Shown: in pieces, positions 48,753 through 59,009 of the stretch
Layout: every line of letters begins with the position of its first letter
Numbering within the stretch: position 1 is the stretch's first letter
Origin: an uncultured Bacteroidota bacterium
Lineage (GTDB): Bacteria; Bacteroidota; Bacteroidia; Chitinophagales; Chitinophagaceae
Length of the DNA: 64,000 nucleotides
Direction: 5' to 3'
Assembly: GCA_903874055.1 (NCBI GenBank)
Contig: CAIQQR010000079.1
Span: 1 to 64,000 of the forward strand
The notes under the pieces: model-generated
What the model saw: only the letters and a program-made list of their open reading frames with translations
Database searches by the model: none
Told to the model about the DNA's origin: nothing
Position numbers and translations under genes: made by a program

Positions 48753-49379
48753 ATGCGATTGTATGTAACTATTTTATTTGTCATTATAAATAGTGTGCTC
48801 TTTGCACAAAAATCAAATTACAATACGGCACTTGTAAATGCAGTAGCTAGTTTCAATGCTTCCAATAACAATACCGATTATACCCGTTTAATTCAGGAGC
48901 TTGAAAAACTAGATGCCTTAAATACCAAGGACTGGATCCCTTCTTATTATCTTTCCTTAATTCACACACGCATAGTAATAAATAAAGGAGAAAACGCAGA
49001 AGCGCATGCTGATAAAGCATTGTATTGGGCAAATAAAGCAATGGCAATTTATGTAAATGATGAAACCTATTGTATTTATGCTATGGCACATATTGCAAAA
49101 ATGGCAATAAGTCCATTAATGAGGTATATTAAATACAAGGACCTAATCAATGAAAATTTAAATAAAGCTAAAAAAATAAACCCCAATAATCCACGTCCTT
49201 ATATTTTAGAAGCAAAATTACAAATGAATCTACCACGAATGTTTGGAGGCGGATGTAAGCAAGCAAAACCCTTAATAATAAAAGCACAGCAACTATTGGA
49301 CGCACAAGCTCCGCAAACTATTTTGCCTGTTTGGGGTAAGCAAAGTTTAAATGAATTAAAGGCGGGTTGTCCTATTTAG
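48753..49379 (+). CDS. Exported helical-repeat (TPR-like) hypothetical protein
   Basis: Signal peptide, helical repeats. Confidence 0.55.
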   Translation: MRLYVTILFVIINSVLFAQKSNYNTALVNAVASFNASNNNTDYTRLIQELEKLDALNTKDWIPSYYLSLIHTRIVINKGENAEAHADKALYWANKAMAIYVNDETYCIYAMAHIAKMAISPLMRYIKYKDLINENLNKAKKINPNNPRPYILEAKLQMNLPRMFGGGCKQAKPLIIKAQQLLDAQAPQTILPVWGKQSLNELKAGCPI

Positions 49380-49388
49380 CAGTAAATT

Positions 49389-50486
49389 TTATCGATAGTT
49401 CGATTCCTCTAAAGTTTCGTCCTTGGCATTTGCAAACATACGAGCACTTATTTTTTTCAATGGGTTTAAGCGCATATCTCTGTATCCTTGACGTGCATGA
49501 ATGATACGAACACATTCAAATATACTCGCGGTAAAGGAAGCAGCGTCTGCTTTGTTTTTGCCCGCAATATCAAAAGCAGTACCATGATCGGGACTGGTTC
49601 TTACAATGGGTAAACCTGCTGTAAAATTAACGCCTTCGCCAAATGCCAATGATTTAAAAGGAATTAATCCTTGATCATGGTACATTGCTAAAACGCCATC
49701 AAATTTTTCATGTGCACCTCTTGCAAAAAAGGCATCAGCTGAGTAAGGCCCAAATACCAACATTTGATTTTTACTTTCCTTTACTGCTGGACGAATAATT
49801 TCAATTTCTTCTTTACCAATTAAACCTTCATCTCCAGCGTGTGGATTTAATGCAAGCACTGCAATGCGAGGTTTATCAATTCCAAAATCTTTTTGTAAAC
49901 TACTGTTTAAGATTTGTAGTTTTTGTTTGATTTTATCCTTAGTAATATGTTTTGCAACATCCTGAATGGTAATATGTTCGGTAACTAAAGCCATTTTTAA
50001 ATTTTCAGCAACCAGTAACATTAAATTTTCTGTGTTCCCAAATGCATTTTGTAAATAAGGGGTATGTCCACTGAAATTAAATTCAGGAGATTGAATATTT
50101 TTTTTATGAATCGGAGCAGTAACTAAGCCATCTATTTTTTTATCTTTCAAAGCAGCTACTGCTTGTTGTAATGATATAAAAGCATATTTGCCACCATCCT
50201 CTGTAAGTTCACCGGGAGTTATATTTACATCCTCCTCCCAGCAATTAATAAGATTTACTTGCTTTGGATTGATTTTGGATAAATCAGGAATGGAGGAAAA
50301 GTTAAGTGCAAATTCAGGACTGAATTTTTTATAAAAATTAATGCTTTTATTGCTAGCAAATATAACGGGTACCATAAAGTCCAAGACACGACTATCAGAC
50401 AAGGATTTGATAATTAATTCAATTCCAACACCATTTAAATCACCACAACTAAATCCAATAATGGGCCTTTTAATTTCCTGAGTCAT
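49389..50486 (-). CDS. pdxA: 4-hydroxythreonine-4-phosphate dehydrogenase
   Basis: FSCGDLNGVGIELI, GLVTAPIHK, MYHDQGLIPFK; start set at MTQEIKRP. Confidence 0.95.
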   Translation of the reverse strand: MTQEIKRPIIGFSCGDLNGVGIELIIKSLSDSRVLDFMVPVIFASNKSINFYKKFSPEFALNFSSIPDLSKINPKQVNLINCWEEDVNITPGELTEDGGKYAFISLQQAVAALKDKKIDGLVTAPIHKKNIQSPEFNFSGHTPYLQNAFGNTENLMLLVAENLKMALVTEHITIQDVAKHITKDKIKQKLQILNSSLQKDFGIDKPRIAVLALNPHAGDEGLIGKEEIEIIRPAVKESKNQMLVFGPYSADAFFARGAHEKFDGVLAMYHDQGLIPFKSLAFGEGVNFTAGLPIVRTSPDHGTAFDIAGKNKADAASFTASIFECVRIIHARQGYRDMRLNPLKKISARMFANAKDETLEESNYR

Positions 50487-50524
50487 ATCCTTTTTATTAG
50501 GCTGTAAAAGTACGCACAAAAACC

Positions 50525-50532
50525 TAACTTTG
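50525..50532 (+). promoter_or_regulatory. -7 box TAACTTTG upstream of rsmA
   Basis: Matches TAnnTTTG; 4 nt before ATG. Confidence 0.6.
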
Positions 50533-50536
50533 CTAC

Positions 50537-51301
50537 ATGCAATACACGCTAAAAAAATCATTAGGGCAGCACTTTTTAACGGATAAAACGGTTTGTGAGC
50601 GTATTAAAGGGTATTTGCTTGAGCAGCCAATAGAAAGACTTGTTGAAGTAGGACCAGGAGCAGGTGCATTGACTGAATTCATTTATAAATTACCTAGTTC
50701 CGAATTTAAAGCGATTGAGCTGGATACCGAAAAAGTAAACTACTTATTGCACACTTTCCCTGAATTAAATGGGAAACTAATTAATGAGGATTTTTTAGAA
50801 ACGCAAATGCCATTTGAGCAACCCTTTACTTTGGTAGGAAATTTCCCTTATAATATTTCAACCCAAATCGTTTTTAAAGTTTTAGACTGGAAGAATAATG
50901 TACCCATGATGGTAGGAATGTTTCAAAAAGAAGTGGCTGAAAGAATTGTAGCAAAACCACATTCTAAAGCGTATGGAATTTTGAGTGTTTTAGCACAAGC
51001 TTTTTATGATGTTACTTATTTATTCGATGTTCCCCCGAGTGCATTTAATCCTCCGCCTAAAGTAGATAGTGGTGTAATTATGTTTAAGCGAAAAGAAAAA
51101 TTCCCTGAGATGTCTTCTGAAAAGAGTTTTTATCATATTGTAAAAATGGCGTTTGGTCAACGCAGAAAAATGTTGCGCAATCCTTTAAAGCCTTATTTTA
51201 CAACAGCTCAATTGGAGGATCCAATTTTCACTAAACGCGCTGAAAACCTTACCTATGATGATTATGCAGCGCTGACTTTTAAAATGCATAATGATAAATA
51301 A
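50537..51301 (+). CDS. rsmA: 16S rRNA dimethyladenosine transferase
   Basis: [28 protein letters not shown]. Confidence 0.95.
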   Translation: MQYTLKKSLGQHFLTDKTVCERIKGYLLEQPIERLVEVGPGAGALTEFIYKLPSSEFKAIELDTEKVNYLLHTFPELNGKLINEDFLETQMPFEQPFTLVGNFPYNISTQIVFKVLDWKNNVPMMVGMFQKEVAERIVAKPHSKAYGILSVLAQAFYDVTYLFDVPPSAFNPPPKVDSGVIMFKRKEKFPEMSSEKSFYHIVKMAFGQRRKMLRNPLKPYFTTAQLEDPIFTKRAENLTYDDYAALTFKMHNDK

Positions 51302-51302
51302 C

Positions 51303-52232
51303 ATGGCATCGATTGTAATTATAACAGCACCAGTACATTCTTTTTTAATTGAAACTTTACAACAAAATGGTTATGAAGTTGTGTACGAACCTGCTATACA
51401 ATATGATCAATTGGTTGAAATAATACCCAATGCACATGGTTTAATTGTAACCACTCGATTAAAAATAGATGCTCCCATTTTAGATAAAGCAAGTCAACTA
51501 AAATGGATTGGAAGATTAGGAAGTGGAATGGAATTGATTGATGTAAATTATGCCAGTCAAAAAGGGATTCAATGTGTAAGTAGTCCCGAAGGAAATTGTA
51601 CCACAGTGGGGGAGCATACCCTTGGACTTGTGTTGACTTTAATGAATCGGATTCACAGCAGTTATTTTCAAATTCAAAATGGAGAATGGATTAGAGATGC
51701 CAATAGGGCAGATGAGCTCACTGGAAAGACAGTAGGTATCATTGGTTTGGGTAATACTGGTAGTGCTTTTGCAAAATTGTTAGCTGGGTTTGATGTTAAA
51801 ATATTGGCCCATGATATTTATAAAAAGGACTTTGAAACTGCGCAAATAAAATCGGCAAGCTTGGAGCAAATTCAGGCAGAGTCACATGTGATAAGTTTGC
51901 ATTTGCCTTTAACGGACCTGACTTTTCATTATGCAAATGACACTTTTTTTAATAATTGCATACAGAAACCCTATTTTATAAGTACTTGCCGTGGACAGGT
52001 AACGGACACTGCTGCTGTCGTAAAAGCGCTTAATAATCAACTGGTTAGAGGCGTGGGCTTGGATGTTTTGGAAAATGAACAATTGGCTAAGTATCAAGCA
52101 GATGAAAAAGCTCAATTACAAGCCTTATTGGCCTTCCCTAACTGCATTTTAACGCCTCATATAGCTGGTTATAGTCATGAAGCTTATTATAAGATGGCCA
52201 AAGTTGTATTAGAGAAATTAGCCATAATTTGA
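51303..52232 (+). CDS. D-2-hydroxyacid dehydrogenase
   Basis: [18 protein letters not shown]; start set at MASIVIITA. Confidence 0.9.
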   Translation: MASIVIITAPVHSFLIETLQQNGYEVVYEPAIQYDQLVEIIPNAHGLIVTTRLKIDAPILDKASQLKWIGRLGSGMELIDVNYASQKGIQCVSSPEGNCTTVGEHTLGLVLTLMNRIHSSYFQIQNGEWIRDANRADELTGKTVGIIGLGNTGSAFAKLLAGFDVKILAHDIYKKDFETAQIKSASLEQIQAESHVISLHLPLTDLTFHYANDTFFNNCIQKPYFISTCRGQVTDTAAVVKALNNQLVRGVGLDVLENEQLAKYQADEKAQLQALLAFPNCILTPHIAGYSHEAYYKMAKVVLEKLAII

Positions 52233-52243
52233 CCTAAATTCAA

Positions 52244-52251
52244 TAACTTTG
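52244..52251 (+). promoter_or_regulatory. -7 box TAACTTTG upstream of greA leader
   Basis: Matches TAnnTTTG. Confidence 0.5.
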
Positions 52252-52258
52252 TATACTG

Positions 52259-52292
52259 CAACGCTACAATTATGTGGCGTTGTATTTTTTTT
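52259..52292 (+). terminator. Terminator-like hairpin in greA leader
   Basis: CAACGCTACA-atta-TGTGGCGTTG then TATTTTTTTT. Confidence 0.75.
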
Positions 52293-52308
52293 ATATAAAA
52301 CGAAGGAT

Positions 52309-52785
52309 ATGAGTGAAACTAATGTATACGTTACACAAGAGACATTTGATAAGATGCGCGAGGAATTGCATAAATTAAAATCAGTTGATCGTCCAGCTGC
52401 ATCAAGAGCTATTGCAGAAGCAAGAGAAAAAGGGGATTTAAAAGAAAATGCCGAATACGATGCTGCAAAAGAAGCACAAGGAATGTTAGAGTCTAAAATT
52501 AAACAATTAGAAGCAGCTATTTCAAATGCTAAAATTGTAGATACTAAAACGATTGATACGAGTAAGGTTACGATTTTGACCAAAGTAACTATTACGAATG
52601 AGGCAACTAAAAAGACAGTTACTTATCAATTGGTAGGAGAAAAAGAAGCAGATTTAAAAGCAGGTAAAATTTCGGCATCTTCTCCAATAGGCAAAGGCTT
52701 GATTGGAAAAAAAGTAGGTGAAATTGCCGAAGTGCAAACTCCTAATGGAACCATGAAATTTAGAGTGGATAACATAACAGTATAA
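52309..52785 (+). CDS. greA: Transcription elongation factor GreA
   Basis: EAREKGDLKENAEYDAAKEAQG; start set at MSETNVYVT. Confidence 0.95.
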   Translation: MSETNVYVTQETFDKMREELHKLKSVDRPAASRAIAEAREKGDLKENAEYDAAKEAQGMLESKIKQLEAAISNAKIVDTKTIDTSKVTILTKVTITNEATKKTVTYQLVGEKEADLKAGKISASSPIGKGLIGKKVGEIAEVQTPNGTMKFRVDNITV

Positions 52786-52794
52786 TTATTTGTT

Positions 52795-53190
52795 ATGACT
52801 ATTTTTTCAAAAATTATTAAAGGAGAAATTCCTTCTTATAAAATAGCAGAGAACGATTTGTTCTTTGCTTTTTTAGATATTTTCCCACTTCAAAAAGGAC
52901 ATACTTTAATTGTTCCAAAAATTGAAGTTGATAAACTTTTTGATGTCCCAGATGCTTATTTAAATGAGCTTATGCAATTTGCAAAACCCATTGCCAAAGC
53001 TATAGAATCTAGCTTTCACTGTAACCGTGTAAGTATGGTAACGGTAGGATTGGAAGTGCCACATGCGCATGTCCATTTGATTCCCATTAATGCTGCTGAT
53101 GATTTAAATTTTTCAAATCCAAAATTACAATTCAACCAAGAGGAGTTTGTGCAAATTCAGGAAATGATTGTAAGTAAATTAGGCAAGTAG
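52795..53190 (+). CDS. HIT family protein
   Basis: IFSKIIKGEIPSYKI...VPHAHVHLIP. Confidence 0.94.
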   Translation: MTIFSKIIKGEIPSYKIAENDLFFAFLDIFPLQKGHTLIVPKIEVDKLFDVPDAYLNELMQFAKPIAKAIESSFHCNRVSMVTVGLEVPHAHVHLIPINAADDLNFSNPKLQFNQEEFVQIQEMIVSKLGK

Positions 53191-53210
53191 AGCAATCAAT
53201 GAAGCGCTAA

Positions 53211-53801
53211 TCATTTTGCTTTTACCCTGTTTGGATTATTAGCCATGAAGGCAGCCCATCCGTTTGATTTTTTTGCAGTTTTTGAACCTTTACCTGTTTT
53301 AGAAATGAAAGGAAGTACAATACCATTCATTTGGTATAAATGACAAAGGGCAACTCCTAGTGCATCGGTAGCATCAAAGTATTTGGGTTGTTTTTTAATA
53401 GACAAAATTTGCGCTAACATTTTCCATACCATATCTTTGTCGGCATTTCCATTGCCAGTGATGGATTGCTTTACCTTTTTTGGAGCATACTCTGTTACAG
53501 GAAGTTGATAATGCATTGCAGCAGCAATGGCAACCCCTTGAGCTCGACCAAGTTTAAGCATGCTTTGTACATTCTTGCCAAAAAAAGGAGCTTCAATAGC
53601 AAAATCAGTGGGCTTATGCAATTCAATTAATTCAATAATTTTCGCATGAATCATTTGAAGTCTTGCATAAATATCTTTTTCTTTAGTAAGTTTTAATACA
53701 TCCATTTCAATTAATACTGGCTTACTACCTCCTTTTAAAAGGGCGTATCCAAGTATTTGAGTTCCAGGGTCAATTCCTAAAATAATGGGTGTCTTACTCA
53801 T
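53211..53801 (-). CDS. ruvC: Crossover junction endodeoxyribonuclease RuvC
   Basis: ILGIDPGTQILGYALL, FAIEAPFFGKN; start set at MSKTPIILG. Confidence 0.93.
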   Translation of the reverse strand: MSKTPIILGIDPGTQILGYALLKGGSKPVLIEMDVLKLTKEKDIYARLQMIHAKIIELIELHKPTDFAIEAPFFGKNVQSMLKLGRAQGVAIAAAMHYQLPVTEYAPKKVKQSITGNGNADKDMVWKMLAQILSIKKQPKYFDATDALGVALCHLYQMNGIVLPFISKTGKGSKTAKKSNGWAAFMANNPNRVKAK

Positions 53802-53848
53802 AAAGAATAAAGTTACATATATCATATCAAATTCCGAACTTTGAAGCT

Positions 53849-54790
53849 ATGTTAAAGGGATACTTTCAATACATAGTTTCATTCTCTAAAAAAAGTATTG
53901 GGCTTTTATTATTCCTCATATGCAGTTATGCTATTTATAATCAAGTTTTTTCAAATGACAATTCGATACAATATCAATCTATCTTGCATCAACTCATTTT
54001 TAAAATTCCTTTAAATCAATGGTTTGTTCTCCTTTTATTAATGATCTCAAATTTTTTAATTGAATCTATAAAATGGAGATTGGTAGTATCCTCTAATAAT
54101 TCAATTTCAATTTTAAAAGCGGTAAAAGGAGTATTGGTTGGACAAACCTTTGCATTTTTCACGCCCAATAGAATTGGGGAATACGCAGGCAGAACGCTTT
54201 ATTTAGAAGAAGGGAAAAAGCTAATGGGAGTTTCACAGCTTGCTTGGACTTCGTATGCTCAATTATTAATTACTATTATTATAGGATCAATAGCGCTTGC
54301 TTTGAATATTGGTTATTACAATTCGATTAATGGTAGTTTATTAATTGTAGTGAACATAGTACTTCCCATTATAATCATTCTTTCTGTAAGTTTATTTTTT
54401 TATAAATATGAATGGAAGGGTAGGCTTCATTTTTTAAATATTTTACAAATTGATACCAGGAGTAAGCTTTATTTATTAACCCTATCCTTTTTTAGGTATT
54501 TCATATTTTTATTACAATATGCATGGGTTGCTTATATGTTACAAATGCAAATAGATTTTATTTCTCTTGCCCTTTCAGTCGCAATTTTATTTTTATTTTT
54601 AAGTATTTTACCTACCATTAGTATTACCGAATTGGTGGTTCGAGGACAACTGTTATTATTAATATTAGCACCGTTCTGTCATAATAAAATGATGATAATA
54701 TCACTATCTTCTTTAATATGGAGTGTTAATTTCCTATTACCTTCCATTATTGGTGCTATCTTATTGTTAGGTTATCGTTTAAATCGATAA
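53849..54790 (+). CDS. Lysylphosphatidylglycerol synthase TM-like flippase family protein
   Basis: Multi-TM with FFTPNRIGEYAGR motif. Confidence 0.75.
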   Translation: MLKGYFQYIVSFSKKSIGLLLFLICSYAIYNQVFSNDNSIQYQSILHQLIFKIPLNQWFVLLLLMISNFLIESIKWRLVVSSNNSISILKAVKGVLVGQTFAFFTPNRIGEYAGRTLYLEEGKKLMGVSQLAWTSYAQLLITIIIGSIALALNIGYYNSINGSLLIVVNIVLPIIIILSVSLFFYKYEWKGRLHFLNILQIDTRSKLYLLTLSFFRYFIFLLQYAWVAYMLQMQIDFISLALSVAILFLFLSILPTISITELVVRGQLLLLILAPFCHNKMMIISLSSLIWSVNFLLPSIIGAILLLGYRLNR

Positions 54791-54816
54791 TTTTACAAGT
54801 AATTAGTAATCCTCCA

Positions 54817-55617
54817 ATGCAAAGTTTATTTATTTATTTTCTACTGCCATTTTTAAATCTTTTTGTTGTAAAGGATACAGCACTTTGTAATCAATCAAAT
54901 ACCTCTTTTTCACCAGGCGAAAAAATTGAATATACTATTTACTACAATGTAGTGGGTTTATATGTGAATGCGGGTAGCGCAGAATTTACAACAACAGCTT
55001 CCAATTGGAATGGAGCAGATGCCTATACTTTTACTGCATTGGGAAAGTCCAATAGTAAATACGATTGGATTTTTAAAGTGCGCGATAAATATGAAAGTAT
55101 TGTGGATGCACAAAGTTTGTTGCCTTATCAATTTACAAGAAAAATTAACGAAGGCAAATTTCATCAAACAGAATTATTGACTTTTAATCAAAAAGGTAAA
55201 ACAGTTAATACTTCCACTGCAGCAGGTAGTTTTAATACCGCTGAATGTACTTATGATGTTATAAGTGCCATTTATGCTGCGCGAAATATTAATTTCACCA
55301 ATATTCAGATAAACGATAAAGTGTATTTAAACTTTTTTTTAGATAAAGAATTAAATCCATCCTACTTTAAATTTTTGGGTAGAGATGAAATTACAACTCA
55401 GTATGGGAAATTTAAAGTGATTAAATTAGCACCATTATTAGTAAAGGGTACTGTTTTTAACGGGGGTGAAAAAATGATAGTATGGGTGACCGATGATGAA
55501 AATCACATTCCTGTTCGTATTGAAACACCAATAGTAGTAGGAAGCATTAAGGTTGATATGGTGGGGTATCAAAATCTAAGACATCCCTTATCTGCACTTA
55601 TTAATGTTAATGATTAA
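54817..55617 (+). CDS. DUF3108 domain protein
   Basis: FSPGEKIEYTIYYNVVGLYVNAGSAEF. Confidence 0.8.
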   Translation: MQSLFIYFLLPFLNLFVVKDTALCNQSNTSFSPGEKIEYTIYYNVVGLYVNAGSAEFTTTASNWNGADAYTFTALGKSNSKYDWIFKVRDKYESIVDAQSLLPYQFTRKINEGKFHQTELLTFNQKGKTVNTSTAAGSFNTAECTYDVISAIYAARNINFTNIQINDKVYLNFFLDKELNPSYFKFLGRDEITTQYGKFKVIKLAPLLVKGTVFNGGEKMIVWVTDDENHIPVRIETPIVVGSIKVDMVGYQNLRHPLSALINVND

Positions 55618-56479
55618 GTAAGCTGTTTAATGTAAAACTATCTTTTGCTCTAATTCCTTTTTCAGTTAACTGTAAATTACAGCATTCGTTTACTGCATCA
55701 TGCTCAAAAAATAGGGTATAATTTTTTTGCAAAGCTTCTTTCAAAAATAATTCCTTTTCATTCAATGTCACAAGTGGCTGCATATCATAACCCATTACAT
55801 ATGGAATGGGAATATGTCCAATACTTGGTAGTAAATCTGCCATGAAAACAATACATTGATTATGATATTCAATTTTAGGCAAGAGCATTCCTTCGGTATG
55901 ACCATTTACGACTATACAAGAAATATGTTCGCTAAAATGAATTTCTTGCAGACTATCATTGCTCTGATATGCAGGGATACTTATTAATTTTAATTGACCG
56001 CTCTCTTTAATAGGAATAATATTTTCTTTTAAAAAGGAAGCCTTTTCTCTTTTATTTGGATGCATAGCTAAGTCCCATTGAGACTCACTTATCCAATAAG
56101 TTGCATTCGGAAATACTGTAACCAATTTATTATTCTTTTGCTCAATTGCTCCGCCAACATGATCAAAATGTAAATGCGTTAGTAATACATCAGTAATTTC
56201 ATGGACGCTAATATTTAATTTTAATAATGCATCCTGCAAGTTATGTGTATTGCTAGGGTGGTAGTGACTAAAAAATTTTTCATCTTGCTTGTCACCCATC
56301 CCAGTATCTATTAAAATTTTTCTATCCCCATCAACTATTAACATACATCGCAAAGCCCAAGTGCATAAATTATTTTCATCAGCAGGATTCAACTTATTCC
56401 AAATAGATTTTGGTACTACTCCAAACATGGCACCTCCATCTAGTTTAAAATTACCGGTATTAATACTATGCAGTTGCAT
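55607..56479 (-). CDS. MBL-fold metallohydrolase
   Basis: TDVLLTHLHFDHVGG motif. Confidence 0.92.
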   Translation of the reverse strand: MQLHSINTGNFKLDGGAMFGVVPKSIWNKLNPADENNLCTWALRCMLIVDGDRKILIDTGMGDKQDEKFFSHYHPSNTHNLQDALLKLNISVHEITDVLLTHLHFDHVGGAIEQKNNKLVTVFPNATYWISESQWDLAMHPNKREKASFLKENIIPIKESGQLKLISIPAYQSNDSLQEIHFSEHISCIVVNGHTEGMLLPKIEYHNQCIVFMADLLPSIGHIPIPYVMGYDMQPLVTLNEKELFLKEALQKNYTLFFEHDAVNECCNLQLTEKGIRAKDSFTLNSLLNH

Positions 56480-57773
56480 TTTTGTCTAATTTTGATGTTC
56501 GGTATAATAAAATAAATCCTATCACAAAAAATATTCCTAGGGCTAATACCGAATTACGTTGTGAGCCTGTTAATTCATTAATAAATCCAAAACTAAACAT
56601 ACCAATTACGATAGCAATTTTTTCCGTTACATCAAAAAAGCTAAAATAACTTGTAGTGTCATGTGTTTCGGGCATTAATTTGGAATAGGTACTTCTACTA
56701 ACCGATTGTATCCCACCCATTACAAATCCCACAACAACTGCAAGTGTATAAAATGGAATGATACTGTTTCTAGGTAAATAATAACCCATTACACAACCTG
56801 CAATCCAAATTAGCACAGCAACCATTAGGGTATTAAAATTACCCCATTTGCTCGCAAGCCTTGCCATTAAGTTGGCGCCAGGTATGGCTACAATTTGTAT
56901 GATTAAAATGGCTAAAATTAAGTTTGTGGTAGGTATATTTAATTCACTTTTACCATATAAAGTAGCAGCGAGCATCACGGTTTGCACCCCCATATTGTAA
57001 AAGAAAAAGGCGGTTAAAAACCTTTTTAGTGTTGGAAGGTTTTTTAACTCAATCCATACTTTGATCAATTCCTTATATCCTTGGGTAATTAATTTATTTT
57101 TATGTGGGCCTTTTACTCCAGTTCCATTTGGTAATCTTCCAATAGCAAACCAACCAAAAGCCATCCACCAAATACCCACTAATAAAAAGGAAATTTGAGA
57201 AGCTTTACCAACTGTGATACCAAATAATTCAGGTTTTAGCACAAATACAAAACAAATTAGCTGTAATAAAACCGATCCAATATAGCCCATCATAAAACCT
57301 TTAGCACTAATGCGGTCCCTGTCCTCGGGTGCAGCAATTTCGGGTAAGTAAGAATTGTAAAATACCAAACTGCTCCAAAATCCCACACAGGCAATGATTA
57401 CAGAAATTAGCCCTCCTATAATATGGTTTGAATCAAAAAAATAAAGAGAGGCACAAGCCAAACTCCCCATAGTACAAAAAAACTGTAAGAATTGTTTCTT
57501 ATTTCCACGATAATCAGCAATGGAAGAAAGTATTGGCGACATGATAGCAACAATGATAAAGGCAAAGCCTAAGATATAATTGTATAAGGAGGTGTTAGAA
57601 AATTCATAACTACCTATTTTAATTTTATCAATAATGGTGTTTTCATTACCATCCCCCGTAACTGCTTCGTAATAAGCAGGGAATATAGTGGAGGTAATCA
57701 CTAAATTATATACGCTGTTGGCCCAGTCATACATAGCCCAGCCATTAATTACTTTTTTGGGTGCTGTCTGCAT
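56466..57773 (-). CDS. MFS transporter, UMF1/Atg22-like
   Basis: NGWAMYDWANSVYNLVI N-terminus, 12 TM pattern. Confidence 0.9.
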   Translation of the reverse strand: MQTAPKKVINGWAMYDWANSVYNLVITSTIFPAYYEAVTGDGNENTIIDKIKIGSYEFSNTSLYNYILGFAFIIVAIMSPILSSIADYRGNKKQFLQFFCTMGSLACASLYFFDSNHIIGGLISVIIACVGFWSSLVFYNSYLPEIAAPEDRDRISAKGFMMGYIGSVLLQLICFVFVLKPELFGITVGKASQISFLLVGIWWMAFGWFAIGRLPNGTGVKGPHKNKLITQGYKELIKVWIELKNLPTLKRFLTAFFFYNMGVQTVMLAATLYGKSELNIPTTNLILAILIIQIVAIPGANLMARLASKWGNFNTLMVAVLIWIAGCVMGYYLPRNSIIPFYTLAVVVGFVMGGIQSVSRSTYSKLMPETHDTTSYFSFFDVTEKIAIVIGMFSFGFINELTGSQRNSVLALGIFFVIGFILLYRTSKLDKNATA

Positions 57774-57864
57774 TACTAATTATTTGTATCACTAAATATA
57801 CAAATAATTAGATTGTCAAATAGACTCTAAAAAATATTGTTAGTTATTCTTGAGTGATTTGTTA

Positions 57865-58665
57865 TTATGGTACAATCACCTTTGCAAACAATAAAGCTAA
57901 TATGGTGATTCCCAATAAAATTCGGTACCATCCAAATAAGGCGAATCCCTTTTTTTGAATAAAATTGATAAAAAATCTAATACTTAAAAGCGCTACAATA
58001 AATGCTATAGCACTACCTATTAATAAAATAAATAAGTTGTCCTGAGAAAACACTTCCTTGTGCTCTTTGTAAACATCTAAAGTACTTTTAGCAGATGCTG
58101 CTAACATAGTAGGAACTGCTAAAAAAAAGGAAAATTCTGCAGCAGTTTTTTTAGTTAATTTTTGACTCATACCTCCAACAATGGTTGCTGCACTTCGGCT
58201 TAAACCTGGGAATAAAATAGATAATACTTGAAAACAACCTACTATGAATGATTTTTTATAGCTCATTTCCTGTGACTCATTTTCATTGTTGCTAAAAAGC
58301 TTGTCGATATAAAGTAAAACCACTCCTCCTGCAACCATCACCATAGCAATGATCCATAAATTACCCAATACACTATCAATGTGTTTTTTTAATAAAGCAC
58401 CAAATACCAATGCAGGTATTACTGCAACAATTAACTTCAAATAAAAACTATAATGTTTGAAGTCAAAAAACTTTTTGTAGTAAACTACCACAACCGATGC
58501 AATGGCTGCTAATTGAATCACGATTTCAAATAAATTCACAAATGGATCCTCGGGGTTGATGCCTAAAAATGGATTTGCAAACTTCATGTGTGCCGTACTT
58601 GAAATAGGTAAAAACTCGGTAATACCTTCTACAATAGCAATGATAATAGATTGAATAGTGTTCAT
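57865..58665 (-). CDS. uppP: Undecaprenyl-diphosphate phosphatase
   Basis: AIVEGITEFLPISSTAHM, FPGLSRSAATIVGGM. Confidence 0.95.
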   Translation of the reverse strand: MNTIQSIIIAIVEGITEFLPISSTAHMKFANPFLGINPEDPFVNLFEIVIQLAAIASVVVVYYKKFFDFKHYSFYLKLIVAVIPALVFGALLKKHIDSVLGNLWIIAMVMVAGGVVLLYIDKLFSNNENESQEMSYKKSFIVGCFQVLSILFPGLSRSAATIVGGMSQKLTKKTAAEFSFFLAVPTMLAASAKSTLDVYKEHKEVFSQDNLFILLIGSAIAFIVALLSIRFFINFIQKKGFALFGWYRILLGITILALLFAKVIVP

Positions 58666-58686
58666 TGAAAAAGTTTATTTATTAAA

Positions 58687-58711
58687 AAAGCGATGAGCTA
58701 TTCATCGCTTT
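58687..58711 (-). terminator. Intrinsic terminator between DUF3098 gene and uppP
   Basis: AAAGCGATGA-gctat-TCATCGCTTT, 10-bp perfect stem. Confidence 0.75.
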
Positions 58712-58730
58712 AGTTTATTTTAATGTTAAA

Positions 58731-58970
58731 TTATGATTTTTTGAAGATGGCGAAAATTTCTACAATGAATCCTGCAATAATTACAATGGGAGCCAATGTG
58801 ATACGACGAAAACCATACACTTCATTTACATTAAAAACGTTTGGGTCTGCACTTTTCCCGCCCGACATTAAAAGCATGCCAATTAATATTAAACCTGCGC
58901 CAATTAACATCCAGATATAATTTGATTTTCCGAAGAATGCTAATGACTTATTGTTGTTGTTCTGACTCAT
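58731..58970 (-). CDS. DUF3098 family small membrane protein
   Basis: Two TMs; next to ftsX-like gene as in many Bacteroidetes. Confidence 0.75.
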   Translation of the reverse strand: MSQNNNNKSLAFFGKSNYIWMLIGAGLILIGMLLMSGGKSADPNVFNVNEVYGFRRITLAPIVIIAGFIVEIFAIFKKS

Positions 58971-59009
58971 ATTCTTTTATTTGAAAATTAAATGTACTAA
59001 TAAATGTGG

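Noticed and set aside
55607-55617. Overlap of convergent DUF3108 and MBL genes as something special
   Set aside because: An 11-bp tail-to-tail overlap is ordinary in compact bacterial genomes.
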